Assembly: GCF_008973665.1 (NCBI RefSeq)
Contig: NZ_WACP01000016.1
Span: forward strand, 1 to 64,000
Reading direction: 5' to 3'
DNA: 64,000 nucleotides
DNA from: Paenibacillus tengchongensis
GTDB taxonomy: Bacteria; Bacillota; Bacilli; Paenibacillales; Paenibacillaceae
Part shown: piece by piece, positions 33,897 to 42,596 of the stretch
How positions within the stretch are numbered: position 1 is the first letter of the stretch
Layout of the letters: each line of letters begins with the position of its first letter
Position numbers and translations under genes: made by a program
The notes under the pieces: model-generated
Told to the model about the DNA's origin: nothing
Database searches by the model: none
Seen by the model: the letters and a program-made list of their open reading frames with translations, nothing else

Positions 33897-34055
33897 GTTC
33901 TCTCCTTTATAATTAGCAGCACTATGTAAAATAGGTTCATTATACCACCTGCATTTTTAACCTGTCTATCATTTCATGTAAGCGGCAAGCCTGTGATATG
34001 TAAAAATGAGGAAAAGAAAAACGGGAACGAAAAATCATCCCCGCATGGACATGGC

Positions 34056-34859
34056 CTAGATCAGAAAAGCTTCGCGGACGCGGCTCCAGAACGGAAAAGG
34101 CCGGTATCTGGCGAAGGTTATTTTTTTGTCGGATACCTGGCAGCGCACGGAGACCAGATCATCGACAGATATGTTGTTATGATCGACGGTGAGCAGCAGC
34201 CGTTGCTCCTTGCGCGAGAAGATATCGCAATGGTGGTGCTTCGGCAGCAGCAGCGGTGAACCCATTGTACGGAATACCCGGTTATTAATCGAAGCGATTT
34301 CGGCAATCTGCAGCGCCTCGATGGTAGGGTGCACCATCGCTCCGCCCAGACTCTTGTTGTAGGCGGTGCTTCCCGACGGTGTCGAAATGCACAGGCCGTC
34401 GCCCCGGAACATCTCGAAGGTCACATCGTTGATATCGACTTGAATCACAACAGTGCCGTCCACGCCCTTGAGCGTGAATTCATTCAGTGCGATATGGGAG
34501 GAAGAACCGGATTTCTTGTGGATCTCAAGCTCGAGCAGCGGGTATTTCACCATTCGCGGCTTATGCGGCCCCAGGTCGTTCACCCCGCAAATATAATCGA
34601 CCAGCGTCGGGAGCTCTTCCGCCTGCCAGTCGGCATAGAAGCCCAGGTGGCCGGTATGGACACCGACGAACGCCAGATTGGGAATTTGATCGATAAAGGT
34701 ATGAAAAGCATGCAGCATTGTCCCGTCGCCGCCGATGGATATGACAATTTGCGGAGACTCGGCATCCAGCTGCAGATTGCGCTTTGCCGCAAGCCGGTGG
34801 AATTGCTCCGCAAGCGAGATGGACAGCTCGTCACCGCGGTCCAGAACATAATATCTCAA
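34056..34859 (-). CDS. nadK: NAD kinase
   Basis: Phosphorylates NAD to NADP. The 267-residue product matches the Bacillus PpnKA-type length (266). Key motifs: ISIGGDGTMLHAFH (GGDGT), FVGVHTGHLGFYADW, ALNEFTLKG and RGDGLCISTPSGSTAYNKS. The start is most likely TTG34859 (RYYVLDRGDE follows), about 12 nt after AAAGGGG; the longer frame to 34895 adds residues not found in the family. It is monocistronic. Confidence 0.92.
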   Translation of the reverse strand: MRYYVLDRGDELSISLAEQFHRLAAKRNLQLDAESPQIVISIGGDGTMLHAFHTFIDQIPNLAFVGVHTGHLGFYADWQAEELPTLVDYICGVNDLGPHKPRMVKYPLLELEIHKKSGSSSHIALNEFTLKGVDGTVVIQVDINDVTFEMFRGDGLCISTPSGSTAYNKSLGGAMVHPTIEALQIAEIASINNRVFRTMGSPLLLPKHHHCDIFSRKEQRLLLTVDHNNISVDDLVSVRCQVSDKKITFARYRPFPFWSRVREAFLI

Positions 34860-34960
34860 GATGTGCCAAGCCCCTTTGTACTTTCTGTGATACACCGATC
34901 ATAATCAATCTTGAAGCGGAACACAATATTTTAACTGCTCAAAAATGAAGTTGGGGCAGC

Positions 34961-36202
34961 CTAGCGCCGCCCGGCCTTGTCGGCACCGCGGAGTGCGGCG
35001 GCGAACAGGGCCAGCAGCATCGCCGCTGCCAGCAGCACTGCCAGCAGCCCCAGGCCGGCGGCCAAGCCGGCTGCCGGGGACAGACCGGCGGCTGCGGGCA
35101 GGGCGTTCCATGGGCCCTGCAGGGCGTCCATGGAACGCAGCGGCTTCCAGAGCAGCAGCAGCAGGCCCCCCGCCAGAAGAGCGTGGACCAGGCGTGCTGC
35201 CAGAAACGGCCAGTAGCGGAGCCCGGTTCCATTCAGGATGCTGGCCACCTGGGCGTGCACAGACAGGCCGCCCCAGGACAGGATGAAGGCAGCAGCCGCT
35301 GCTTTGTATTCCAGCGGTATCGACAGCGCCGCACCTCCGGCGGAGCGCGCGCCGATCGTGACCTCGAACAGACCGCTGCCCAGCGCCGCTGACAGCTCCG
35401 GCGGAATTCCGGCCAAAGGAAGCACCTGAGCGATCCCTCCGAAGAGCACGGTCAGGATGCCAGTGCGGGCCAGCAGCTCCATCAGTACATTGAAGAATAC
35501 AACCAGTCCGCCTACGACAATAATAAGCTGCAGCGAAGATTGCACCGCCCCTCTGAGCAATTCGCCGAGACTGCGGCCGTCCTTGGCCCGTGCCTCGGCC
35601 ATTGCGCGGAGCGCGGTGCGCAGCCGCCCGCCTTCGGCAGATACTGCGGACTGCTGCTGTCCCTTGGCTTTCTCTTCCGCATCGTCCCGCCGGCCATGAA
35701 AGGCCATCAGGAGCCCGACGATAAGGCCGCCGCCGTAATGGGCGAGGGCCAGCGTCAGGCCCAGCGAAGCATCGCGGAAGAATCCGACCGATACGGCTCC
35801 CAGCAGAAAGATCGGATCGGAGGAAGTGGTGGCAGCAACCAGCCGCTCACCTTCCACTCTGCTGATCATTCCCTGCTCGCGCAGCTTCGCGGTCAGCCGG
35901 GCGCCTACAGGATATCCCGACACATACCCCATGGCTGCAACAAAGCCCCCGGTGCCGGGGATATTAAAGAGCGGACGCATGAGCGGGTCGAGCAGGGCGC
36001 CCAGCAGATGGACTACACCGAAGCCCAGCATCAGTTCCGAGATGACGAAGAATGGGAACAGCGAAGGAAACAGAACATCCCACCAGATGGATAATCCGCG
36101 CAGAGCGGCAGCAAGAGAGCTTCCCGGATGGAACAGCATCAGCAGCATACAGCAGGCAAATCCGGCACCCAGCAGCAGGCCGGCACATTTCTTCAAGGAC
36201 AT
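34961..36202 (-). CDS. ylbJ: Sporulation integral membrane protein YlbJ
   Basis: Required for spore formation in Bacillus, with suggested nucleoside-transporter-like (Gate domain) fold. About 413 residues with at least eight membrane segments. Conserved regions: WWDVLFPSLFPFFVISELML, PGTGGFVAAMGYVSGYPVGA and VAATTSSDPIFLLGAVSVG. ATG36202 has GGGAGG at 8-nt spacing; TTG36208 is too close. The C-terminal 80 residues are Ala/Leu-rich and coded by very GC-rich DNA. A roughly 56-bp interspersed hairpin element lies just upstream. Confidence 0.92.
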   Translation of the reverse strand: MSLKKCAGLLLGAGFACCMLLMLFHPGSSLAAALRGLSIWWDVLFPSLFPFFVISELMLGFGVVHLLGALLDPLMRPLFNIPGTGGFVAAMGYVSGYPVGARLTAKLREQGMISRVEGERLVAATTSSDPIFLLGAVSVGFFRDASLGLTLALAHYGGGLIVGLLMAFHGRRDDAEEKAKGQQQSAVSAEGGRLRTALRAMAEARAKDGRSLGELLRGAVQSSLQLIIVVGGLVVFFNVLMELLARTGILTVLFGGIAQVLPLAGIPPELSAALGSGLFEVTIGARSAGGAALSIPLEYKAAAAAFILSWGGLSVHAQVASILNGTGLRYWPFLAARLVHALLAGGLLLLLWKPLRSMDALQGPWNALPAAAGLSPAAGLAAGLGLLAVLLAAAMLLALFAAALRGADKAGRR

Positions 36203-36266
36203 GGACAACGCCTCCCGGTCTATGCCACTAGGTTATGCGGCATATAGGACAAACAGCACAAAATAA

Positions 36267-36322
36267 CCCCACAAAGTGGAGCTTTTACATGGAAGCTGAC
36301 TCAGGTACTTTGCGGGGACCCC
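36267..36322 (-). repeat. Interspersed hairpin element, copy A
   Basis: One of four copies of a roughly 56-bp element with ends CCCCACAAAGT and ACTTTGCGGGG, which form an 11-bp terminal stem. Read on the minus strand the single mismatch becomes a G-U wobble, so that is the better RNA hairpin. The internal word GCTGACTCAGGTACTTTGCG is shared exactly (as complement) with the copy at 62722-62777. Confidence 0.7.
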
Positions 36323-36461
36323 GAATATATACTTTCTGATATGTCAAAAAAAAGGAGAAACCGCTTGCAGGAATCACTGTATTTTTGCGGTATTTATGGT
36401 ATGATGGATGTATATAACGCACACCTTTTTTTAGGAATAAAACAGGGATGGAGTGATGGTG

Positions 36462-36557
36462 ATGAGTGTTGTTGCCGGAGTTCTGGTTTGTGCTTTTGTA
36501 TATGTCATCCGGTCCTCGCTCGTCCCGCCCGGTGATGAGGAATTCCGGACCTATTAA
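36462..36557 (+). CDS. 31-residue membrane miniprotein
   Basis: Short ORF, MSVVAGVLVCAFVYVIRSSL and then VPPGDEEFRTY: a single hydrophobic helix followed by a polar acidic tail. GGAG lies about 9 nt upstream of ATG36462 and a strong terminator starts 8 nt after the stop, so a dedicated transcript is likely. No family recognised. Confidence 0.5.
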   Translation: MSVVAGVLVCAFVYVIRSSLVPPGDEEFRTY

Positions 36558-36564
36558 TAAGCTT

Positions 36565-36597
36565 AAAGCGCTGAAACTTTCTGTTCAGCGCTTTTTT
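36565..36597 (+). terminator. Terminator after the miniprotein
   Basis: AAAGCGCTGAA (36565-36575) pairs with TTCAGCGCTTT, followed by TTTT. Loop about 8 nt. Confidence 0.88.
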
Positions 36598-36712
36598 GTT
36601 TTGTCCGCCTTGTCCTGAACATCACTTTACGGGGCTACAAGATTCCGGGGGATATTTTGTGTATAATAAATAAAGTAGAACCGCAAATATGTATGGAAGC
36701 TGGGGATAACCG

Positions 36713-37096
36713 ATGAATCCTAACGAGAGCCTGTATGTCAACCTGGGGGGAGCGGAAGGGTTAACCCGTCTGGTGGAGACCTTCTATGCCAAAGTGCAGC
36801 GTCACCCGGGGCTAGGGCCGCTGTTCCCGGCCGATATTACTCCTGTTATGGAGAAGCAGTATCAATTCTTGAGCCAGTTCTTCGGCGGGCCTGCACTCTT
36901 TTCGGAACAGCATGGACATCCGATGATGCGGGCCAGGCATATGCATGTCCCCATCACACCGGAGCGTGCGGAGGAATGGCTGGCCTGCATGCGTGAAGCG
37001 CTGGAGGACACCGGAATCGCTGAGCCTCTGCGCTCCGTGGTGCTTAACCGCCTTTCGGGACCGGCGCATCATTTTGTCAACACGAACGAGGGGTAG
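36713..37096 (+). CDS. Truncated hemoglobin (group II-like globin)
   Basis: A 127-residue truncated globin. It has LYVNLGGAEGLTRLVETFY, LFPADITPV, the QFLSQFFGGPALFSEQHGHP segment and MRARHMHVPITPERAEEWL with the proximal His of helix F (RHMHVPI). Length and motifs match YjbI-type group II globins, which bind oxygen and are linked to peroxide or thiol stress (in Bacillus with YjbH/Spx). ATG36713 follows GGGGATAACCG, with a TATAAT (36662-36667) about 50 bp upstream. The next gene starts 33 bp downstream. Confidence 0.9.
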   Translation: MNPNESLYVNLGGAEGLTRLVETFYAKVQRHPGLGPLFPADITPVMEKQYQFLSQFFGGPALFSEQHGHPMMRARHMHVPITPERAEEWLACMREALEDTGIAEPLRSVVLNRLSGPAHHFVNTNEG

Positions 37097-37129
37097 AACG
37101 GAATCCGCCCTTTGAAAGGATGAAGGCAT

Positions 37130-37828
37130 TTGCCAGAATTAGTACCGCTCTACTCGATTAAAGTCACATGCAGCATTTGCGAGTCTGAATTTACAACCTC
37201 ACGGGTACGGCCAAGCCTCAAAAAGGCGATCCGCCGCGATGCCGATTTCTGTTCCTATTACAAGGATGAGAACCCAGACTATTATGTTGTGCGGGTCTGT
37301 CCGAATTGCGGCTTTGCCTCTACAGAGAATTCAGCCGACAAGCTGAGCGAAGTGCAGCGCCAGGGTTTTTTTGAGCAGGTCGGAAAGCGCTGGGTTTCGC
37401 GTGATTTCGGCGGCAAGCGCGACTGGGCTGCGGCGCTGGAGACGTACAAGCTGGCGCTGATCTGTGCGCAAAGCATCAACGATAAGGAGCGTATCCTTGC
37501 CTCGATTCTTCACCATATCGCCTGGATGTACCGTTACACTGGTAATACGCAGCAGGAGCAGCGCTTCCTTCGCTACGCGCTGGAGGAGTATATCCGGGTC
37601 TTTGAAACGGACCTGCTGGGCGGAAACGATGCACGCCTGATGTTTCTGATCGGGGAGCTGAGCCGGCGCGTCGGAGAATTTAACGATGCTGTGCGCTGGT
37701 TCTCCCGGGTGGTCAACGACCAGCGGATTACAGACGCCGCAATGATCCGGGGCGCAAGGGAGCAATGGACGGTCCTGCGGGAACAGATGCGCGGCGACGA
37801 TGCCGGTCCGGAAGGGCTGCCTGTATAG
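37130..37828 (+). CDS. DUF2225-type protein with zinc-binding cysteines
   Basis: A 232-residue cytoplasmic protein of the DUF2225 type. The N-terminus has CSICESEF and, about 35 residues on, CPNCGFA, which form a likely zinc ribbon. The rest is helical and TPR-like (ALETYKLALICAQSINDKER, then LRYALEEYIRVF and FNDAVRWFSRVVND). The start is TTG37130 after AAAGGATG. It lies 33 bp behind the globin gene and probably shares its transcript. Function unknown. Confidence 0.82.
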   Translation: MPELVPLYSIKVTCSICESEFTTSRVRPSLKKAIRRDADFCSYYKDENPDYYVVRVCPNCGFASTENSADKLSEVQRQGFFEQVGKRWVSRDFGGKRDWAAALETYKLALICAQSINDKERILASILHHIAWMYRYTGNTQQEQRFLRYALEEYIRVFETDLLGGNDARLMFLIGELSRRVGEFNDAVRWFSRVVNDQRITDAAMIRGAREQWTVLREQMRGDDAGPEGLPV

Positions 37829-37864
37829 AGAGCCGGTGAACCGAAAGAAACGTGTAACAAAAAC

Positions 37865-37900
37865 AAAGCGCGGGCAGAGAATAATCTCGGCCCGCGCTTT
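37865..37900. terminator. Bidirectional terminator
   Basis: AAAGCGCGGGC (37865-37875) pairs perfectly with GCCCGCGCTTT (37890-37900). It separates the DUF2225 gene from the convergent zinc-ribbon gene. Confidence 0.85.
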
Positions 37901-37927
37901 ACGGCGGAGAGGGGATCGATGCTGCAC

Positions 37928-38158
37928 CTAGCGTACGGCGCGGTCGAACAGCAAATAATCCCCGTCGCTGTCGATGACGCTCAGACTGGCTCCGCAGCAC
38001 GGGAAGACGAGCAGCTTCTTCTTGCCTTCCCGTACGCTCTTCAGCTCTTGCGGTTTCATGGGCAGCAGTACATGTTCCTTACTGCAGAAGGGGCAATACT
38101 GTACATACAGGTCCCCTTGAAATTGGTCATAAGGCCAGGCATGACTGAAAGGAATCAT
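37928..38158 (-). CDS. Small zinc-ribbon protein
   Basis: 76-residue protein of unknown function. CPFCSKEH near residue 22 and CCGASL near residue 54 give a plausible four-ligand zinc site. Acidic/aromatic tail. Its ATG overlaps the upstream TGA (ATGA, 38155-38158), so it is translationally coupled to the YycC-like gene. Confidence 0.7.
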   Translation of the reverse strand: MIPFSHAWPYDQFQGDLYVQYCPFCSKEHVLLPMKPQELKSVREGKKKLLVFPCCGASLSVIDSDGDYLLFDRAVR

Positions 38159-38343
38159 TCTTCTTCCCGGGCAGTTCCGGGCGTTCCGGCGTTGCTGTCC
38201 TCTCCTGTGCCTTCCTTCTTCGACAATTCGGCAATTTTCTGCAGCAGTATGTGTTGAGGCATATGCATCAGGTGTTCCAGAGGAACGCCAAGCTGTTTGG
38301 ACAAGGTTATGGCTGTTTCAGGGGAAATTTTCAGTGGACCCAC
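38155..38343 (-). CDS. yycC: YycC-like small protein
   Basis: 62 residues. The first roughly 45 (PLKISPETAITLSKQLGVPL, then LMHMPQHILLQKIAEL) resemble B. subtilis YycC, a small protein of unknown function. The C-terminus is a Glu/Gly/Thr-rich disordered tail. The start is GTG38343 with GGAGGG at 8-nt spacing. First gene of a two-gene unit. Confidence 0.72.
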   Translation of the reverse strand: MGPLKISPETAITLSKQLGVPLEHLMHMPQHILLQKIAELSKKEGTGEDSNAGTPGTAREEE

Positions 38344-38458
38344 TTGTAATGCCCTCCTTTAACGGATTGGTGCTAGAGTGTTTCTGCCAACTACTTTACC
38401 ATGGCTGCATGACAATTACAAAGTAAACCCACGTTGATTTTGAAGGAGTGTAAACTGT

Positions 38459-40258
38459 ATGAAATCATCTTTATCGCTTACCTGGGATCTTGATTCTATC
38501 TTTGCGGGGGGCTCCGCTTCTCCGCAGCTTGCCGAGTTTCTGCTGAAGCTGGAGAACGATCTGGAGACCTTACGGAGCCGCGTTGAAGTCAGTACCCCTC
38601 CGCTGAGCGGAGAAGAGACTTCAGCGCTGGACGCCACGTTGGAGCTGCTGCAAAGCTGTGCCGCACGACTGATCCAGGCTGCTGAATTTACCGGCTGTCT
38701 TGGAGCGCAGGACCAGCAGGACAAGGGGGCCGTGCGGCTATCTTCCAAAGTTAACGGTATGCGGGCGGCCTATCAGGGCATCAGCTCTAAATTCGACAAT
38801 GTCCTGGCTCAGACGGCGGATGATGTCTGGAACGTCTGGATGGCCCGTCCGGAAATTGCCCCGATTGCCTTCGTGCTCAGTGAGAGCCGTGCCATGGCCC
38901 GGGAGAAGCTGAGTCCCGAGCTGGAGAGTCTGGCGCTTGAGCTGGCCGTAGACGGATATCACGCCTGGGGGGAACATTACGATACCATCGTCGGCGGCAT
39001 TCAGATTCCGTATGAGGACGAGGACGGCACGCGGATGCTGTCTGTCGGCCAAGCCTTCAATACACTGGATAACCCGGATGCAGCCGTACGGCGGGAGATG
39101 TTCCGTAAATGGGAAGAAGCCTGGGGGGCGGCAGCTGATTATTGTGCAGACACCCTTAATCATCTTGCCGGATTCCGGATCAAGCTGTACAACGCCCGGG
39201 GCTGGGGAGATGTGCTGAAGGAGCCGCTGGCGATCAACCGGATGTCGCGTCAGACGCTGGATGTGATGTGGAAGGTGATCACTGACAGCAAGCCTCATCT
39301 GGTCGCTTATCTGCAGCGCAAGGCCAAGGTGCTGGGACTGGAATCGCTGGCCTGGGTAGATGTCGAAGCGCCTGTCGGCCAGACTTCCGGCAAAATCTCC
39401 TATGATCAGGCGGCGAACGACATTATTGCACAATTCCGCAAGTTCAGTCCTAAGATGGCGGAATTTGCCGAGCATGCTTTCGACAACAACTGGATTGAGG
39501 TTGAAGACCGTCCGGGCAAACGTCCCGGCGGATTCTGCGTTTCCTTTCCGGAAAGCAAGGAATCGCGCATTTTTATGACCTACAGCGGTACGCCGTCCAA
39601 TGTTTCGACACTGGCGCATGAGCTTGGCCATGCATATCATTCCTATTTGCTGGATGACCAGCCGTACTTTAACCAGAATTATGCCATGAACGTGGCCGAG
39701 ACGGCGTCAACGTTCGCGGAGATGATTGTCGCCGATGCCCAGGTCAAGGCCGCTGTGACTCCGGAAGAAAAGCTGGCCTTGCTGGAAGTGAAGATCCAGA
39801 ACAGCGTAGCGTTCTTTATGAACATTCATGCCCGCTTCCTGTTCGAAACCCGGTTCTACGAGAAGCGGAAGCAGGGCCTGCTGAATGCCGGCGAATTGTC
39901 CGAGCTGATGGTGGAAGCGCAGAAGGAAGCGTTCTGCGGAGTGCTCTCCGAATACCATCCGCATTTCTGGGCTGCCAAGCTGCATTTCTACAGCACCGAT
40001 GTGCCGTTCTACAACTTCCCGTATACCGTGGGATACATGTTCAGCACGGGCTTGTACCGTCTGGCGCTGCAGGAAGGGTCTTCTTTTGCCGAGAAATACG
40101 ATCAGCTGTTGCGCGATACAGGGGTGATGACGCTGGAGGATCTCGTCCAGAAGCATCTTGGAGTCGATCTGGGCCAGCCGGAATTCTGGCAGGGAGCGGT
40201 GAAACTGATTGTTAAAGATATTGAAGAATTCTTGGAGATGACGAAGGAGTACGCCTGA
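38459..40258 (+). CDS. pepF: Oligoendopeptidase F-type M3 peptidase
   Basis: Cytoplasmic zinc metallopeptidase of 599 residues that cleaves short peptides. The M3 signature HELGHAYHS (HExxH) is at about residue 385, with the third ligand Glu in ETASTFAEM. The N-terminal helical domain (LTWDLDSIFAGG onward) is standard for PepF/M3B. The C-terminus ends with YDQLLRDTGVMTLEDLVQKH, also typical. RBS GAAGGAG is upstream. It is monocistronic with a strong terminator. Confidence 0.95.
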   Translation: MKSSLSLTWDLDSIFAGGSASPQLAEFLLKLENDLETLRSRVEVSTPPLSGEETSALDATLELLQSCAARLIQAAEFTGCLGAQDQQDKGAVRLSSKVNGMRAAYQGISSKFDNVLAQTADDVWNVWMARPEIAPIAFVLSESRAMAREKLSPELESLALELAVDGYHAWGEHYDTIVGGIQIPYEDEDGTRMLSVGQAFNTLDNPDAAVRREMFRKWEEAWGAAADYCADTLNHLAGFRIKLYNARGWGDVLKEPLAINRMSRQTLDVMWKVITDSKPHLVAYLQRKAKVLGLESLAWVDVEAPVGQTSGKISYDQAANDIIAQFRKFSPKMAEFAEHAFDNNWIEVEDRPGKRPGGFCVSFPESKESRIFMTYSGTPSNVSTLAHELGHAYHSYLLDDQPYFNQNYAMNVAETASTFAEMIVADAQVKAAVTPEEKLALLEVKIQNSVAFFMNIHARFLFETRFYEKRKQGLLNAGELSELMVEAQKEAFCGVLSEYHPHFWAAKLHFYSTDVPFYNFPYTVGYMFSTGLYRLALQEGSSFAEKYDQLLRDTGVMTLEDLVQKHLGVDLGQPEFWQGAVKLIVKDIEEFLEMTKEYA

Positions 40259-40333
40259 GAAATTTGTCAAAACTGAGACAAATGCTTAAAACATTGGTCC
40301 GGCTTATCCTGTGAATAATTGGTATTAACGCGC

Positions 40334-40360
40334 AAAAAGCTCCCGATGGGAGCTTTTTTT
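40334..40360 (+). terminator. pepF terminator
   Basis: AAAAAGCTCCC-gat-GGGAGCTTTTTTT, an ideal intrinsic terminator about 75 nt after the stop. Confidence 0.93.
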
Positions 40361-40529
40361 ATGGTCTTATATGTCGATTACGGTCGATAGATATGTAAAA
40401 AGTTGAGATTTTAACATGAAAATTACGCATATATAGTAATAAGAACCCAATTATGTTGAATAATGTTGAATGAGAAAACCGAGTCTTCTATAATGAGTCT
40501 TAAGCCTTACATATATATGCTCGCCGTTA

Positions 40530-40558
40530 TTGACCGGCATCGTTTAAATGCATACATA
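40530..40558 (+). promoter_or_regulatory. Possible promoter of the next gene
   Basis: TTGACC (40530-40535), 17 bp, TACATA (40553-40558), about 45 bp before ATG40604. The rest of 40361-40603 is AT-rich and holds no supported gene. Confidence 0.4.
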
Positions 40559-40603
40559 CTACCCTGTACCTTAAAGAAACTCGAACCCTTTAGGAGGAAG
40601 CTC

Positions 40604-41020
40604 ATGTTAAGTACGGAACAGCTATCATTGGCAAGACAGATCGATCTGGTATTCAAGGAACTGCAGGAGGAGTTGTCCGGCCTGACCTCGGGCACTGTAT
40701 TCATACAAATCCGCAACAATGCCATCGGCAAGTTCGGCATTCGCCATAATCCGCTCAGAGGACGCAGCGGCACCTTTACTGAAGACAAAAACGGGCTTAG
40801 CCCGGAGCAGCAGTCTGCTTTTCGCCTCATGGCGCTGGAGAGCCTAAACTACAAACGCCGCTGGACCCACGGGGAGATCGCCTACGATTTTGCCCTCCGC
40901 CAGGGTATGGTTATGGTCGATGCCACACTGGAGTCCAATTACAATATGGCCAATCTGATGATCCGCTACCCGCGTCAATCACAGATATCCGAGGGTCCGG
41001 AACAGTTATATAAATCATGA
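40604..41020 (+). CDS. Conserved-looking hypothetical protein, 138 residues
   Basis: I do not recognise a family. 138 residues, soluble, no Cys motif. An N-terminal helix (TEQLSLARQIDLVFKELQEE) is followed by mixed beta/alpha with a basic loop (IRNNAIGKFGIRHNPLRGRS). The C-terminal part (RRWTHGEIAYDFALRQGMVM) resembles a small alpha/beta fold. ATG40604 is chosen because TAGGAGGAAGCTC lies directly upstream; the 47 residues of the longer frame span a candidate promoter. A GC-rich hairpin follows. Confidence 0.7.
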   Translation: MLSTEQLSLARQIDLVFKELQEELSGLTSGTVFIQIRNNAIGKFGIRHNPLRGRSGTFTEDKNGLSPEQQSAFRLMALESLNYKRRWTHGEIAYDFALRQGMVMVDATLESNYNMANLMIRYPRQSQISEGPEQLYKS

Positions 41021-41040
41021 TTCTCTGCCAAAAGCAAAAA

Positions 41041-41082
41041 CCCGCGCGGCACTTTTCCGTAGAAAAGCACTGTGCGGGCGGG
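41041..41082. terminator. GC-rich hairpin between convergent genes
   Basis: CCCGC (41041-41045) pairs with GCGGG (41078-41082), and an inner CTTTT/AAAAG pairing is present. AAAAA lies on the left and AAAAC on the right. It probably serves the SASP gene on the minus strand. Confidence 0.55.
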
Positions 41083-41137
41083 AAAACTACTCCGCCGGGT
41101 GAACGTCCGGCGGATACAAATCGGTTAAAAGATCAGG

Positions 41138-41374
41138 CTACTGTACGCGGCCGGAGAGTTGCTGTTCAGCCAGCTGTACAAGACGTTTGGTGATATAACC
41201 CCCCAGAGAACCAGTCTCGCGGGAAGTGTAGTTGCCGTAATAACCGTCTTGCGGGATGGTTACGCCAAGCTCCTGCGCTGCTTCAAATTTCAGCTGTTGC
41301 AACGCTGCTGTTGCTTGGGGAACGACCAGGTTATTAGAACGGCTGCTACGACCGGATTGACCTGCTTGACCCAT
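41138..41374 (-). CDS. Alpha/beta-type small acid-soluble spore protein
   Basis: DNA-binding SASP that coats forespore DNA and protects it from UV and heat. 78 residues with both family signatures: the LKFEAAQELGV segment with the GPR protease cleavage context and the C-terminal GGYITKRLVQLAEQQL. An N-terminal Ser/Asn/Gln-rich arm (GQAGQSGRSSRSNN) is present. ATG41374 is 6 nt after GAAGGAGGTG; the GTG at 41383 overlaps this RBS. A sigma-G promoter is found upstream. Confidence 0.95.
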   Translation of the reverse strand: MGQAGQSGRSSRSNNLVVPQATAALQQLKFEAAQELGVTIPQDGYYGNYTSRETGSLGGYITKRLVQLAEQQLSGRVQ

Positions 41375-41404
41375 GTTTGTCACCTCCTTCGCCCGTTGTG
41401 AAGA

Positions 41405-41435
41405 TAGTATGGGCGCGTACGGAAGATTTCATGCA
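41405..41435 (-). promoter_or_regulatory. Sigma-G promoter of the SASP gene
   Basis: On the minus strand TGCATG (41435-41430) and CATACTA (41411-41405) are separated by 18 bp, an excellent match to the forespore sigma-G consensus. It lies about 30 bp from the start codon. Confidence 0.85.
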
Positions 41436-41476
41436 CGGGTTCGGAAGTTTTGAAGGGTGGTAATTATAGGCATCCT

Positions 41477-42448
41477 TCAGGGCTGCGGATAGATCAGGTC
41501 GATAGAGGTGCGCAGTACTACCGTCTGTCCCGGATCCAAGGGGATCAGCCCTGTAAAGGAGGCATCCCCGGGGAGATTGGGGGCATCCGGCAGCCAGGTA
41601 TAGGGCTCAATGCACAGGAAACGGTCGGCTGTCCCTTTCGTATAGACCACCCAGTGGCGGAAGTAATCCTTGTCGGCCGAATAACGCAGACCATATCCGT
41701 CCTCACGCAGCATAACGGCTTCCGCCGGACTGCTCTCGGCAATCCGCAGGATGGTATCGAGATCGGCACCTTGCAGGGGCATGCCGCCATTCAGGGACTC
41801 CAGCGGGCCAAGCGGCAGCAGGCGTCCGCTCGGCAGCAGGTCGTTATCCAGCTCATAGACACCTTGGGCCGGAAGAATCAGCTGCCAGCGTTCAGGCTGC
41901 CCGTCAATATTAAACCAGCTGTGGTAGCCGATGCCGAAGGGTACGCGGGTACCGCCCAGGTGAGTCACCTTCAGCGTCTGCTTGAGTGACGAATTCTGCA
42001 GCCGGAACGACATTTCCAGCTTCAGCGGCACAGGAAATTGCTCCATCCAGCCGGGATCATTCTCTGTCAGAAATTCGGTGACAACCGCACAGCCCTCCTC
42101 GTCCTCTTCAATATCGCTGACACACCAGCCTTGTGTCCGGTGCAGGCCGTGGATGTGATGGGCGCCTGAATTCGGCGTGAACTGATAGTCTGCTCCCTCA
42201 TAGCTGAAGCTCCCCTGGCGGAGACGTCCGGGGGGGATCAGCAGCGGAATGCCGAAGTGGTACGGCTTCGCAGTATAATACTCGAGCTCGCTCTCCTCGG
42301 GCGAACGGAGGATGTCCCGCTCCTGGAGGAGATCGCGGAGCGCGATCACATTGTTGCCAAGCCGCGGCAAAAGCGTGACTTCAAGCTCCTGGCTATGCAA
42401 AATGTATGTATCATAACCGTTCCAGCGTCCTTTAGTCACCTGTTTCAT
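41477..42448 (-). CDS. Aldose 1-epimerase (galactose mutarotase-like)
   Basis: Interconverts alpha and beta anomers of aldoses; 323 residues of beta-sandwich. Recognisable parts: ATG then KQVTKGRWNGYDTYILHS, GIPLLIPPGRLRQGSFSYEG, GAHHIHGLHRTQGW with catalytic His, PFGIGYHSWFNID with the second His, and CIEPYTWLPDAPN with the catalytic Glu. ATG42448 is preferred: AAAGGAG is 10 nt upstream, while ATG42457 is only 1-2 nt from it. Monocistronic, substrate sugar not determined. Confidence 0.88.
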   Translation of the reverse strand: MKQVTKGRWNGYDTYILHSQELEVTLLPRLGNNVIALRDLLQERDILRSPEESELEYYTAKPYHFGIPLLIPPGRLRQGSFSYEGADYQFTPNSGAHHIHGLHRTQGWCVSDIEEDEEGCAVVTEFLTENDPGWMEQFPVPLKLEMSFRLQNSSLKQTLKVTHLGGTRVPFGIGYHSWFNIDGQPERWQLILPAQGVYELDNDLLPSGRLLPLGPLESLNGGMPLQGADLDTILRIAESSPAEAVMLREDGYGLRYSADKDYFRHWVVYTKGTADRFLCIEPYTWLPDAPNLPGDASFTGLIPLDPGQTVVLRTSIDLIYPQP

Positions 42449-42545
42449 AAATTTCATGCTCCTTTTATGTTACTTGAACTGCTGCGGATCAACCCATGAA
42501 ATATAATCAATCATAACAGATTTTCCGCTTGCGGGAACATCCGAT

Positions 42546-42575
42546 TTGACAACAACCCGTGTAACATCATATGAT
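42546..42575 (+). promoter_or_regulatory. trpS promoter
   Basis: TTGACA (42546-42551), 18 bp and TATGAT (42570-42575), just upstream of the T-box leader. Confidence 0.8.
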
Positions 42576-42596
42576 TAGTGCAACCAATCATGTCAA

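Noticed and set aside
40463..40603. 47-residue N-terminal extension of the 138-residue hypothetical protein
   Set aside because: A strong SD (TAGGAGGAAG) directly precedes the internal ATG at 40604, and the extension covers a promoter-like sequence.
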